Shown here: one piece after another, positions 48,825 through 62,168 of the stretch
How positions within the stretch are numbered: the first letter of the stretch is position 1
Layout: each line of letters starts with the position of its first letter
Source: Alisma plantago-aquatica
Lineage: Eukaryota > Streptophyta > Magnoliopsida > Alismatales > Alismataceae
Direction of reading: 5' to 3'
DNA: 64,000 bases
Assembly: GCA_963693085.1 (NCBI GenBank)
Contig: OY856412.1
Span: 1,129,008,744 to 1,129,072,743 of the forward strand
Notes under the pieces: model-generated
Told to the model about the DNA's origin: nothing
Database searches by the model: none
The model's input: only the letters and a program-made list of their open reading frames with translations
Position numbers and translations under genes: made by a program

Positions 48825-49200
48825 TTGGTTTCTATTCTTGTCTACCTTGAAATGCCAGCGTGGGTTTCACCCTCCTATGATCTCTACCTTGTGACCAACT
48901 CAGGCTGTCGTCACAACAGGCTCGATGCCGCTTGCTCGCTTCTCAACAATAGAGACGAGAGGGAGACCGGGAGTTCGTTCTCCCACCTATGGTCTATGAA
49001 GGCATCAAAGGAGTAACGAAATGTAGTTGATCATGCCTTTGTGGGTTACTGTGGAGAGGTTGTGTGGAATGTTGCTTTGTCTACCATGTGTGGGTGACGG
49101 TTTGCCTGAAAGAGAGGTTATTCAAACCATTTTGACGAGACGAGGTGTAATGGAAACACGACAGTGATTTACCCACGATCAAGGACTTGTAGCTCATCTC

Positions 49201-52200
49201 TGTGACGTCCCCGGATTTTGATTTCTCCAAACCCTATTGGGAATGAGATGTCCGAATCTGAAAACATCATCCAATCATATCAGAAAGCGATGTGAAAGCA
49301 TAATACGCATACATGAACATACAACCGTAACATACTCAACATTCAACAAGAATATTAATTATAACATGAACTATTACATATTACATTTACACATTGAATA
49401 GAAAATTTTACATAAGTCTATGAACATGTATGCTAATCAGGATCTTAGACAATAGATACAACATGTACAACTGTTCACATCCATCTTTTTTTTCCCATGC
49501 TATCTCCGAACCTAAAACATATGTGAAACAATGAATCAACATAAAGTTGGCACGTGGTTGAAAGATACTATACTATGTTGGCATATTTAAAATACTTGAA
49601 AAAGAAGAAAGAAAAATGAAAGCATTATTTAAGGCAGAAAATCTGGTAAACCCAAGTTATTAATCATATTTCAATGGACATGTATTACTATGGTGGACTT
49701 AGCACAAACATAAATTATTGGGCCCTATCCCCGCGTACCTTGTACCATTAGGGATCTCCCCGCGTACCTTGTACCATTAGGGAGGTGCTAGTCAACATTA
49801 ATACTTTCCCTCTCAAATAGGGAGATTAATGAACCATCAGTAACTACATTCCATTTTCTTTCTTTAGTGTTCTTATTGTTCAAGGAGGAAATGACAATAC
49901 ATATAGATCTACATCCAACAATGTATTTCAAGTACAAACAAGCAAGTACATATATTTAACATCCAGCAAATCTAGTCATATAATTATATCCACGTACCTG
50001 AGTTCATAGATTTCTAACTTATCCTTGATCATCTAGAAGTCTGGTCATCACCTGATTAAGATAAGACCACATACCATCATCAGATTCTCATCATCTTACA
50101 TCTCATCTTAACCCTAATTGTATCCATTTTAGGGTTTTCTGAACTCATCAGGATATTCTCATCATTACTTGCATTCTTGTCTTAGAATTATTTTAATGAT
50201 GTCATTTTCTATATTATAGTTCATCAACTGGATATACTCATGTGTCACATTATTATGTGAACATATTTAATATTATGTCACTTTCATTAACCATATTAGG
50301 GTTACGTCACATGTATTAAGGGTGCTCTTCATATAACATGAATTTTGTGTATATAACTGATCTTAGATTTATATATTATCTTCTAGTTATTGATATGAAC
50401 ATATTCTGTAAATTTCATTATTTATTGAGCATGTACGTATTTATTGCATTTTATTTAGGGTTATTAGCCCTAAATAGACATATTAATCAAATTATATGCT
50501 TTCATGCATCAATATGACCATATCTGACATCATATGCATTACAAACATGATTATAGATTTACTGACATTTTTCCATAATTTTATGTCATCATTTGCTATT
50601 TATTATCCATTAAACAAGTATTACACATCTTACACGATATTGTAGATATTTAATCATCAAAAGCCTGATTTATGGTTTCATATTGTTCTACTAATGTTTC
50701 TGAGAATAATGATACCTTGTTTGCATTTTTCTGATAATCGAGTCAATTCCTATGAATTATACAAGAACTAAACATTTTCCGGGGTATTTACCTCAAGCGA
50801 CCAATTGGATCACGGCACGTGGTGCCGCTTCCATGGGTCGGCTGGTATGGTTCACTGGATGGACCCAAATTAGGGTTGGTTTGGCTGGTTCTTCTATATG
50901 CGGTCCACGCCCTCTTTCTTTCTCCCGATCTCTGCGATCTCGCGTTCGGCTGTCGTTTGCTCCGCCGGGCTGCGTTCGCGCGTCCTCTGCTATGGTGGCT
51001 CCTCCATTGTAGAGTCTATCAGCATCAGCTTCTCCTCCTCTCTGGGTCCGCACACGTGGGAGGCTTGAGGTAGCCAGGATCCGTGGCTTTGCAAATTGCA
51101 AGCCACAGCCCAGGTGGGCTCGCCGGTGCCGATTCTAAGCCTGACGCCTACGTGCGTCTGCCCTCTGTTCTCTGCACGAAACTGCCCTGCCGCTTCCGCT
51201 GCCCGCTTCCTCCTCAGTATCACAGAGCCGTTGTGGTCTCTTCATCTCGACAATGTGGCCACCGTCAAGGCTGGGAAACATCAGCGAGGGAAGCATCCGT
51301 CATCAGACCCACCGGTTCTGATAACACCACTGCTGGTTAGCGCTTCTTCTTTGAACTCCTCCCTCTACTTTTCCTCCTTTCCTTCATCTCAGACACATAT
51401 TTGGAGTAGGTAGCAGAGGCGAGAGTGGGAGATAGAGAGAGGAAGGTTGCATCTTCTATAGGTCCCGCTGAATCCCTATCAGATCACTGGTTGTGTCAAG
51501 TCTCTGGTGAGGAAGAGGGTCTGGAGATCATCGAGACCTGGCTCTGCCACAGTGAGATTGAACAGGGGAGAGAGAGAGCTTGGAGCCTTTGCCAAAGAAT
51601 GACATCAAAGCCTGGTTCACTGTTTGGGAGTCCTTCTCCAAGGTGTGATGAGGAGCTCAACCTCCTTCCCATTCCACCATGTTCACTCTGACCTTCGAAT
51701 AGTTCTCATGTTAATTTGTGTTTGGTGATCAAGAGGTTGAGGGTGATGAGGAGGGGTACTGTCTCTCCGTTCTAGGGGTCTCCAAAGTAGAAAATAAGAA
51801 TAAAAAGGGATCAATCTGTTATGGTTGTTTTGTAGATCATGATTTGTGAGTAAGACTCCCTGTGATCGTCCCATTTTCATCGGATCAAGTGAACCCATCT
51901 ACCATAATATCTTTCTGCATTTACGGAGGTGATGGATGACCAGGTAGCCATTCAACTACTTTGGATCAGCACCTTAAACTCTTGTATTCTTTAGCACAAA
52001 TATCCAATAGAGATGATATTTGAAATATGGGTTCGTCATCACATAACCCTTCTTATCAACAAATTTGAAACCAAAAACCCAAAATTCAGCCATCTAACTT
52101 AAATCATTGAATGTGTATAAGCCTTGGTCTCAATCAAATAATAATTTATTCTTGATCCTACAAGTCCTAAATGCACATTATAGTCGTGTCATACATCAAG

Positions 52201-52468
52201 TCTCATCAATATATCACCTGAGTTCACCAAGACTATTAAATGGGTACCTTGATCTCATAAATATCCAAATCAGTTAAACCAAGATGTTCATCAAAATTGA
52301 ACTCAAATAGGTTTGATAACCATAAATTGTACTCCCAAGTACACCTGTTCATGACAAGGATCCATAATTGAAACACAATTACTCAACTTGGCATCAATCA
52401 TCTACTTAACATTCATCATCTTAAAGTACTATGTTAGGTATCAGAATCCTAAATTTAGGGTCATCACA
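49201..52468 (-). mobile_element. RT-C left LTR (3' LTR)
   Basis: This 3268-bp LTR starts TGTGACGTCCCC and ends GGTCATCACA. Its partner is 54431-57667. It carries a tandem duplication of about 28 bp (core CCCCGCGTACCTTGTACC) at about 49728-49782 that the partner lacks. A GC-rich block (50790-51690) has short frames that change many residues between the copies. A part at about 50450-50580 resembles the RT-A LTR (about 1365-1490), so the families are related. By eye about 6 of the first 131 bases differ between its LTRs. Confidence 0.93.
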
Positions 52469-54039
52469 TTCACCCCACCTTAGAAGGAATTTCGTCCTCG
52501 AAATTCAACGAATATCATTCTCGAGGTGATATCAAGGAGTCCAACCTCATATGTGCCACCAGGTGTAGATTTCTGGGATATCAATATGAACCCTAAGTTA
52601 TTATCTTAGGATTTAGAGAACCTAGGGTGTACCCACCCCACCTTATATAGGTTAAAGCATCACTTAATGTCTTAGCCATAACATGACATTATGATATCTT
52701 AGGGTTACATCACCTCTAAGGGTACATGTTTTGTTCATACTTTTAATGTTCAGGAGGAAATTTGTTTATTAGCCATGATGTTCAGATCATTCAAATCCAA
52801 CATCATTAATATGTTTTATGATCAACGTCTTACAATGATATTAGGATTTTTTTTTCTTAAGAAGGGCCTACGTAACATGCTTGACCATTAGGGTTTCACC
52901 CTATGGTGTGATATTCATACTCAACGTAGAAGCATACATTGAGAAGGATCAAAGTTATGAACTATATTTCTGATCATATATCCTATGATCCAAAAATATC
53001 TTTATATCAAGTTCATGAGTTCAACTTTTTATGTCTTGCATGTATTATGTGAAGGGAAAAAGAGAATATACTAAGGTTATCCCATGATCTCATCATCATA
53101 TCTTTCATGTTTCATATGAAGGGGAAGAGAATATTTTAAAAGTCAAACTTATCATGATTTCAATCATGGGTGCTACATGTATGATATGGGGGGGAATATA
53201 GAATAGGTCAAGCTTATACGAGTGACTCCTCATATATAAATCATCCATATAGCTCAAGTGAGGTTTCTATCATCATATATTAAGAAAGAGAAGAAGGAAG
53301 AATTGTATTTTTGAGTATCTTTTGCACAAAGCATCATACTCTCATAACTAGAGTTCGTATATTACCTCACTTGCAACTAATGATGAGATTCAAAAAATAT
53401 GTCACTCTAGCTAGGACCTAACTCAGCCAAAGGATTGACTTTATCATATGGGCCATCTACCCATCCTTTTATTTTACCCAATTCTCACATATAGATTTGA
53501 ATCATGCATAAGGACTCAACTCAACACTCGAGAGTAATCTAGTGTAGGATTTTTTTTAACACATATCTCATATATTGGAGGCTAGGTCCTATGACCTTCT
53601 CCCTGTGGGTCTTACTCTCTCTAGAGTTCACCACATATCTCATCCTACCACTAGACATCCTCCTTGTAGATGATCTTTAGGCTCATGCACACTCATCTCT
53701 ATCTTAACTTAGCTTATCTTAAGTTGAAAAAGGGAATGTACTTTCATCATCATGACTTAGCATAGATCCTCCCAAGAGTGGATTCGGTTCACATATAACT
53801 CAAATCTTAATAAGGAAACTTATACCATCATAGATCAACTTAGGTAAGATTCTATATACTTATTTCCTTCATCTTTATTTTGTCTATCTATCTGTCACAT
53901 AACCTTATGAGGCTCTAGACATCTAATCTAGATCCATTCTCTCTTCTAGACTGATGTCACCCCCTTTCACTTAGATTGCATGAACACTAACTACTCTCCC
54001 GTGTGAGGAACACATTTTTATATTTACATATGTATAATA

Positions 54040-54235
54040 AAATATTATATAGTTTTTCTCCGAGAAAGAAGACGTCAGAGAAAATTGTCGAGGCTCGAGC
54101 CGATTGGAAAACAAAACCAAATCAGCAAAACCGAGTGTCCCACACATAGTAGATAGTCCAGTGTCATGTCACCTAGTGAAATGGTGAGAACGAGATGTAG
54201 ACTAGTGTAGCTACCCTATACATATGAGATCTATA
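54040..54235 (-). promoter_or_regulatory. Conserved leader block of RT-C with hairpin
   Basis: The hairpin lies at 54049-54088 with arms ATAGTTTTTCTC and GAGAAAATTGT. CCCACACATAGTAGA and TGTAGACTAGT follow, in the same order as in RT-A and RT-D. The hairpin begins about 330 nt from the primer-binding site. Confidence 0.6.
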
Positions 54236-54416
54236 TGCAAAGGGTTTCAGACACTTGTCTAAACCTAGTTCTCGAACATCTAGGTTCTAACCTAGAGGCT
54301 ATGTCAAACCTTATTCCTATAGAACAACTTACTAAGTTTCTAGGACTTAAGGTGAAAGGTGAGGCTTAGTTTATATGTTTCATGGTGAGCAATTGTTAGG
54401 TGTAGATATTGTTCAT

Positions 54417-54428
54417 GCTCTGATACCA
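54417..54428 (-). other. RT-C primer-binding site
   Basis: TGGTATCAGAGC on the minus strand, two bases from the LTR start. Confidence 0.92.
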
Positions 54429-54430
54429 AC

Positions 54431-57400
54431 TATGACGTCCCCAGATTTTGATTTCTCCAAACCCTATTGGGAATGAGATGTCCGAATCTGAAAACATCAT
54501 CCAATCATATCAGAAAGCGATGCAGAAGCATAATACTCATACATGAACATACAACCATAACATACTCAACATTCAACATGCATATTAATTATAACATGAA
54601 CTATTATATATTACATTTACACATTGAATAGAAAATTTTACATAAGTCTATGAACATGTATGCTAATCAGGATCTTAGACAATAGGTACAACCTGTACAA
54701 CTGTTCACATCCATCTTTTTTTTCCCATGCTATCTCCGAACCTAAAACATACGTGAAATAACGAATCAACATAAAGTTGGTACGTGGTTGAAAGATACTA
54801 TACTATGCTGGCATATTTAAAATACTTGAAAAAGAAGAAAGAAAAATGAAAGCATTATTTAAGGCAGAAAACCAGGTAAACCCAAGTTATTAATCATATT
54901 TCAATGGACATGTATTACTATGGTGGACTTAGCACAAACATAAATTATTGGGCCCTATCCCCGCGTACCTTGTACCATTAGGGAGGTGCTAGTCAACATT
55001 AATACTTTCCCTCTCTAATAGGGAGATTAATGAACCATCAGTAACTACATTCCATTTTCTTTCTTTAGTGTTCTTATTGTTCAAGGCGGAAATGACAATA
55101 CATATAGATCTACATCCAAAAATGTATTTCAAGTACAAACAAGCAAGTACATATATTTAACATCCAGCAAATCTAGTCATATAATTATATCCACATACCT
55201 GAGTTCAAAGATTTCTAACTTATCCTTGATCATCTAGAAGTCTGGTCATCACCTGATTAAGACAAGACCACATACCATCATCGGATTCTCATCATCTTAC
55301 ATCTCATCTTAACCCTAATCGTATCCATTTTAGGGTTTTCTTAACTCATCAGGATATTCTCATCATTACTTGCATTCTTGTCTTAGAATTATCTTAATGA
55401 TGTCATTTTCTAGATTATAGTTCATCAATTGGATATACTCATGTGTCACATTATTATGTGAACATATTTAATATTATGTCACTTTCATTAACCATATTAG
55501 GGTTACGTCACATGTATTAAGGGTGCTATTCATATAACATGAATTTCATGTATATAACTGATCTCAAATTTATATATTATCTTCCAGTTATTGATATGAA
55601 CATATTCTGTAAATTTCATTATTTATTGAGCATGTACGTATTTATTGCATTTTATTTAGGGTTATTATCCCTAAATAGACATATTAATCAAATTATATGC
55701 TTTCATGCATCAATATGACCATATCTGACATCATATGCGTTATAAACATGATTATAGATTTACTGACATTTTTCCATAATTTTATGTCATCATTTGCTAT
55801 TTATTATCCATTAAACAAGTATTACACATCTTACACGATATTGTAGATATTTAATCATCAAAAGCCTGATATTATGGCCTCATATTGTTCTACTAATGTT
55901 TCAGAGAATAACGATACCTTGTTTGCATTTTTCTGATAATCGAGCCAATTTCTATGAATTATACAAGAACTAAACATTTTCCGGGGTATTTACCTCAAGC
56001 GACCAATTGGATAACGCCACGTGGTGCCGCTTCCATGGGTCGGCTGGTATGGTTCACTGGATGGACCCAAATTAGGGTTGGTTTGGCTGGTTTTGCTATA
56101 TGCGGTCCACCCCCTCTTTCTTTCTCCCGATCTCTGCGATCTCGCATTTGGCTGTCGTTTGCTCCACCGGGCTGCGTTCGCGCATCCTCTGCTATGGTGG
56201 CTCCTCCATTGTAGAGTCTATCGACATTAGCTTCTCCTCGTCGGGTCCGAACATGTGGGAGGCTTGAGGCAGCCAGGATCTGTGGCTTTGCAAATCGCAA
56301 GCCACAGCCCAGGTGGGCTCGCCGGTGCCGATTCTAAGCTTGACGCCTGCGTGCGTCTGCGCTCTGTTCTCCGCACGAAACTGCCCTGCTGCTTCCATTG
56401 CCCGCTTCCTCCTCAGTATCACAGAGCCATTGTGGTCTCTTCATCTTGACAGTGTGGCCGCTGTCAAGGCTGGGAAACATCCGCGAGGGAAGCAGCCGTC
56501 ATCAGGCCCACCAGTTCTAATAACACTGCTGCTGGTTATCGCTTCTTCTTTGAACTCCTCCCTCTGGTTTTCCTCCTTTCCTTCATCTCAGACACATATT
56601 TGGAGTAGGCAGCAAAGGTGAGAGAGGGAGACAGAGAGAGGAAGGTTGCATCTTCTACATGTCCCACTGAATCCCTATCAGATCACTGGTTGTGTCAAGT
56701 CTCTGGTGAGGAAGAGGGTCTGGAGATCATCTAGACCTGGCGATGCCACAATGGGATTGAACAGGGGAGAGAGAGAGCTTGGAGCCTTTGCCAAAGAATG
56801 AAATCAAAGCCTGGTTCACCGTCTGGGAGTCCATCTCCAAGGTGTGATGAGGAGCTCAACCTCCTTCCCATTCCACCAGGTTCTCTCTGACCTTCGGATA
56901 GTTCTCATGTTAATTTGTGTTTGGCGATCAAGAGGTTGAGGGTGATGAGGAGGGGTACTGTCTCTCCGTTCCAGGGGTCCCCAAAGTAGAAAATAAGAAT
57001 AAAAAGGGATCAATCTGTTATGGTTGTGTTGTAGATCACGATTTGTGAGTAAGACTCCCTGTGATCGTCCCATTTTCATCGGATCAAGTGAACCCATCTA
57101 CCACAATATCTTCCTGCATTTACGGAGGTGATGGACGACCAGGTAGCCATTCAACTACTTTGGATCGACACCTTAAACTCTTGTATCCTCTATCACAAAT
57201 ATCCAATAGGGCTGATATTTGAAATATGGGTTCGTCATCAAATAACCCTTCTTATCAACAAATTTGAAACCAAAAACCCAAAATTCAGCCATCTAACTTA
57301 AATCATTGAATGTGTATAAGACTTGGTCTCAATCAAATAATAATTTATTCTTGATCCTACAAGTCCTAAATGCACATTATAGTCATATCATACATCAAGT

Positions 57401-57667
57401 CTCATCAATATATCACCTGAGTTCACTAAGACTATTAAATGGGTACCTTGACCTCATAAATATCCAAATCAGTTAAACTAAGATGTTCATCAAAATTGAA
57501 CTCAAATAGGTTTGATAACCATAAATTGTACTCCCAAGTACATCTGTTCATGACAAGGATCCATAATTGAAACACAATTACTCAACTTGGGATCAATCAT
57601 CTACTTAACATTCATCATCTTAAAGTACTATGTTAGGTATCAGAATTCTAAATTCAGGGTCATCACA
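54431..57667 (-). mobile_element. RT-C right LTR (5' LTR)
   Basis: This 3237-bp LTR starts TATGACGTCCCC (second base mutated) and ends GGTCATCACA. It is followed by the ATCTC duplication (57668-57672) that pairs with 49196-49200. The uninterrupted RT-A left LTR reads CATCTCTCTCACGAG at the same place (about 2719), confirming the junction. Confidence 0.93.
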
Positions 57668-57840
57668 ATCTCTCTCGTGAGCTAAACTGCCACGCTAACA
57701 TTCTCGTAGGACTGATATATGTACCATTAGATCAGGCCATCATAGGGCCACAATGAATCCACATTACCGATATGTGGCCTAAAGAGTCTAGAGGTGTGTG
57801 ATACTTCAACTCATCAACTTAGGAGCACACACACACACAA

Positions 57841-57908
<68 letters not shown>

Positions 57909-58263
57909 CCTTTGTCTTGATTGATGATTTCCTCAAACTACACATTCTATCCTAATCTTCAAACCATCATGAATTCTCCTAGCAAGGAGCATCAAAAACT
58001 GATGAAGCTTTAACTATAGCCTTTTCACTATTTGATATGCTTACCACTCAATTTTTGGTGTCATTGTGACACTTACTAATTGGTCATTTTATTAATCTAA
58101 GATGGTACATAATTATGTATATGTAACTTTAAACATCATTCCAAATCAAGTATTCTTTTATCAAAATGAGTACCTGAGAATATCAAAATTTCACACCATC
58201 ACATCCTATACACCTTAAAAGAAATTTCATCCTCAAAATTAGGTCAAAATCTAGTCCATCACA
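57668..58263 (-). mobile_element. RT-A right LTR, segment 2
   Basis: It continues the RT-A LTR after RT-C and aligns with about 2720-3246. It holds a long TA microsatellite (57845-57902) preceded by a CA run, and ends AGTCCATCACA. The sequence changes to RT-D immediately after. Confidence 0.88.
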
Positions 58264-58745
58264 TCCACCATAGTAATGCATGTTCATTGAAATATGATTA
58301 CTAACTTGGGTTTACCTAATTCTCTGCCCTAACATAATGTTTTCTTTTCCTTTCTTTCTCAAAATTTTCATTATGCAAGTTACTATACAAGTATTTCAAC
58401 CACGTACCAACTTTTTTTGATTCATTGTTTCATGTATTTTATAGGTTCAGAGCTAGTATGAAAAAAATAAGAGTGAGCAGTGTTCGGGTTGTACCTATTG
58501 TGTTAAGATCTTGTTAGCATACATTATTAGTCTTATGTAAAATATTCCTTCAATATGTAATTGTAATCCATGTTGTAACATATATGTGTTGAATGTTGAG
58601 AATGTATGGTGTATGCATTGTGGTTATTTGTTCATGTAAGTGCATAATGCTTCCGCAACACTCTATGATAAGATTGATTAATGTTTTTGAAGTTTGTCTT
58701 CTCGTCCCCGTGGGATTGGGGAAGGCAAAATCCAGGGACATTGCA
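58264..58745 (+). mobile_element. RT-D 5' LTR remnant (right part only)
   Basis: It resembles the reverse complement of about 49201-49700 (RT-C LTR), ends CCAGGGACATTGCA and is followed by a primer-binding site on the plus strand. It starts abruptly at the RT-A end, so the rest of this LTR should lie left of the window beyond RT-A. Confidence 0.75.
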
Positions 58746-60717
58746 ATTAGTATCAAAGCATGAACATTAGCTACATCTGACAATTGATCACCATGAAACA
58801 TAAAACTAAATTTCACCTTTCAATTTAAATCCTAGAAACTTCATAAGAAGTTTTATAGGAATAAGGTTTGACTTAGCCTCTAAGTTAGAACCTATATGTT
58901 TGAGAACTAGATTTAGACAAGTGTGCCAAACCCTTTCCACATAGAGCTCATACGTATTGGGTAGCTACACTAGTCTACACCTTATTCTCACCATTTCACT
59001 AGGTGACATGGCACCAAACTATCTACTATGTGTGGGACACTCATTTTTCTAATTTGGTTTTGTTTCCAATCGGATCGAGCCTTGATAGTTTTCTCTAACA
59101 TCTTTTTTCTTAGAGAAAAACTATATAATATTTTATTATATATATGTATATATCAAAATGTGTCCCTCACATAGGAGAGTAGGAGGTATTCATGCAACCT
59201 AAGTGAAAGGGAATGACATCAGTCTAAAAGAGAGAGTATATCTAGAATAGATGTCTAGAGCCTTATCAGGATAAGTGATGGATATATAGACAAAAAAATG
59301 ATAGATGATACAAATAAGAATGATCTTATATAAATTCGATCTCTGAGGTGTAAATTCATCATAAAGATCTATGTTGTATTTGAGGTATGAATCTAATTTT
59401 GGACAATATAAGATTAGTCTAGGTAATGTAGTACTTGATATTTTTTTACTTAAGATGGGCTACATTAAAGTTGAATATGCATGAGCCTCAAGCTCCTTTA
59501 CAAAGGGGCCCCTCCAGTGTTAGGACAAGATACGTGGTGAACTACAGAGAGAGTGATACCCACAAGGAGAGGGTCATAACATACCCTACAATATATGAAA
59601 AATATGAGATATATATGAAATGATATGTCCTAAGATGGGTTACTCCTGAGTAGATGAGTTGAGTCTTTTTGCATGATTAAATCTTATATGTGAGAGTTGG
59701 GTTATAAAAAAATTATGGGTAGGTGACTCATAATGAGAAAGTAAATCCTTTTTATTGAGTTAGGTCCTAGATTGAGTGATATATTTTTGTGATCCCATCA
59801 CTAGCTACAAGTGAGGTGATATGTGAAACTTTGGTTTGAGAATAAAATGCCTTGTGCATAAGATAGTAAAAAATACATGTTGTTCTTTCTTCTTATCTTT
59901 CTATATATTTGATGTTAGAAACCTGACTTGAGCTATTCTGATGATTATGTATGAAGAGTCACTCATGTAAGCCTGGCTTATTATGTATTTCCCTCCTATA
60001 TCATACATGTAATATCCAAGTTTGAAAACATGATAAGATTGCGTTAGTATATTCTCTTTCCCTTCATATCATACATGAAAGATAATAGTCTATAATAATG
60101 AGCTCAAAATAAAGGTATCTTTGGAACATAAATTAAATGATCACTAAATATAGTTTTCAACCTCTAATCTTCTAAATCTAACATTCTAGTTTGACAAATA
60201 ACTCTTATAATGGAACAAACCCTAATGTTCAAGTATGTATAAGGACCCCTTCTCTAATGTTGAAATCCTAGTATGATGTTGATCATAAACCACATTAAAG
60301 ATGTTATTTCTTATAATTCCAATAAATAATGGCATGAAACCTTGGCATCACCGTATGATTAGTAGGGTGAAATATGAAACCGTGAGTGGTACCTTATTAA
60401 CTTCATATGTATAAATAAAACCCTTATCCTTAAGGGACTATGAGGATGTAAATAAAATATAAGAATGTCATATGATGACTAAGACACTAAGTGATGCTGC
60501 AATTCCTTAAAAAACGAAGCTTCAACTTATATAAAGTGGGTTGGGTACACCCTACATGATTTAATATCCTAAGATGATATGTTAGGATGATTCTAGACTA
60601 ATGATACTCTTGGTACTTACATTTGGTGGCCTAGAGACATCCATAACTCCTTGATATCATCTTAAGAATGAGACTAGTTGAATTTCAAGGACAAAATTCC
60701 ATATAAGATGGGGTGAA
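58746..60717 (+). mobile_element. RT-D internal region (LARD-type, no gene)
   Basis: About 1.97 kb. A primer-binding site with two mismatches (TAGTATCAAAGC, 58748-58759) begins it. The conserved leader follows, and a purine-rich tract (core CAAGGACAAAATTCC, about 60686-60717) ends it. No gag or pol motif is seen. It is of the same class as RT-A and RT-C but more diverged. Confidence 0.75.
58955..59175 (+). promoter_or_regulatory. Conserved leader block of RT-D with hairpin
   Basis: The hairpin lies at 59085-59124 with arms ATAGTTTTCTCTAA and TTAGAGAAAAACTAT, the longest stem of the three elements. ACTAGTCTACA and TCTACTATGTGTGGG lie upstream in the same order as in RT-A and RT-C, read in element sense. 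The hairpin starts about 325 nt from the primer-binding site. Confidence 0.6.
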
Positions 60718-62168
60718 TGTGATAACCCAGGTTTTAGGGTTTTGATAACCAATATAGTATTTTAAGATCGTGTGCGCCATTTAGAGGATTGAAACCAAAT
60801 AGAGGAATTCGTTATCCAATTACTGACTCTTTTCACTCAAAAAGTGAACCAGATACCCAATTTATGATTAGACCATTAATTTTGTTCAAATATGATGAAT
60901 GGGTTTCATCAAATGATTTGTGTACTTATGAGGCCAAGAGATCCATTGAGTAGTTTCAATGAGATTGAGGGGTAAATTGATGAACCCTGGGGTTATGAGG
61001 ATCATATAAAGTCTTTTGAGATTTATTTGATCAATATTTGAGGATTAGTTGATTATCATATAAGTTTTATACACTTATTTATGATTATTTGGGGAATTGA
61101 GTTATATGACCAAATGTTGGAATTTTGAGTCTAGATTTCATGAAATGGAGTTTTGTAAGATGGGAAACACATGATTCAAATTTCATTTGAATCTAAGGTT
61201 TATACTAGGATATGCGGAGGTCTAAATTTGAGAGATAATTGGAAATAATTGAATGATAATTATTCCTTGAATATACCCAAGTTAGATAGGGACTTATCAC
61301 CTGGTGATGCAATCACTCATCTAAAGATCAACTTAGATGCAAGTAATCCTAGCCTTGAAAAATTGATCTATTTGTGAACCAATTGTCCACAAACTTTGAC
61401 AAAAATGGGGAGAAGAATAGATCAATTCTATGAAAAATAAGACTTCACCCATTCAATCGCAAATCGAGAACAATTCCAACACAAGTGTGAGATCTGAAAT
61501 AATAGGAGCTACTGCCTGGATTTTGTTGGGGGTCATTTCTTGGAGATTTAAGGAATATTGAGACCACCACATCTTACATATCTCCATTTGGTATCAAACC
61601 TCATATGGGGTAAGAGTTTGAGGAAGGAAGCAATAGGGAGACTCTTGTTCAAGATTATAGCCATCATCATCAATTTAGGAGTCCCTTCATGGGTGTTTGA
61701 GGTTGGACTATGAGTCTTCTCCTTTTTTCTAAACCCATGTGCATTATTGACAAAGATGGAGCTGGGGAGCATATCTCCGTGCTCTCCCTTTTCGATCCAC
61801 AACCATCACCACTTTCAGAGGAATGCCACAAACATCCTCGTCCGTTGTCTAGAATGAGAGAACAACTCATGTACGAAACCCCCTTTTCTGTGGACCTATT
61901 CTGCCATAGTGGACAAGAAGTAGTTTCTTAGAGCCAACAAACTTCCTCTTCTTGAGTTCGTTCCATCCACGAGTGTCATACCAAGGTAGATCATTACATG
62001 ACTTAAAGATTTTTGGATCTCCCGATGACCTCAAGCGTGAGCAATGGAGAACATTACCAAAATCCCATTCCTAGTCACCATCCCCTAGAGGTGCTTTGGA
62101 ACTCCAGATCTGGAGTGTTCCTCCAATGCTCAATTGTTGAATAAAATTTAGGTTTTTATGTCGTTACA
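60718..62168 (+). mobile_element. RT-D 3' LTR, part
   Basis: It starts TGTGATAACCC after the polypurine tract, like TGTGATGACCC of RT-C, and resembles the RT-C LTR over its first 60 bp or so before diverging. It is interrupted by RT-E at 62169. The remainder is expected right of the window. No gene was recognised; short frames around 61550-61930 lie on both strands and look like chance. Confidence 0.65.

Larger units (their letters stand above)
46137..49200 (-). mobile_element. RT-A right LTR (5' LTR), segment 1
   Basis: It starts TGTGACGTCCCC and matches the left LTR from window position 1. It is interrupted at 49200 by RT-C; the last five bases ATCTC are repeated after RT-C. Relative to the left LTR it has about 268 extra bases at 48557-48824. 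The minisatellite lies at 46740-46925. Confidence 0.92.
52469..54430 (-). mobile_element. RT-C internal region (LARD-type, no gene)
   Basis: About 1.96 kb. The minus strand ends with a purine-rich tract before the LTR (core GAGGACGAAATTCC, 52469-52510) and begins with the primer-binding site at 54417-54428. No gag or pol motif is seen. Confidence 0.8.

Noticed and set aside
50752..51413. Several 80-105-codon frames in the GC-rich part of the RT-C LTR, with partners at 55954-56621
   Set aside because: The two copies differ by many amino-acid changes and length changes for their small nucleotide divergence. This shows no protein constraint, and the frames exist on both strands because of high GC.
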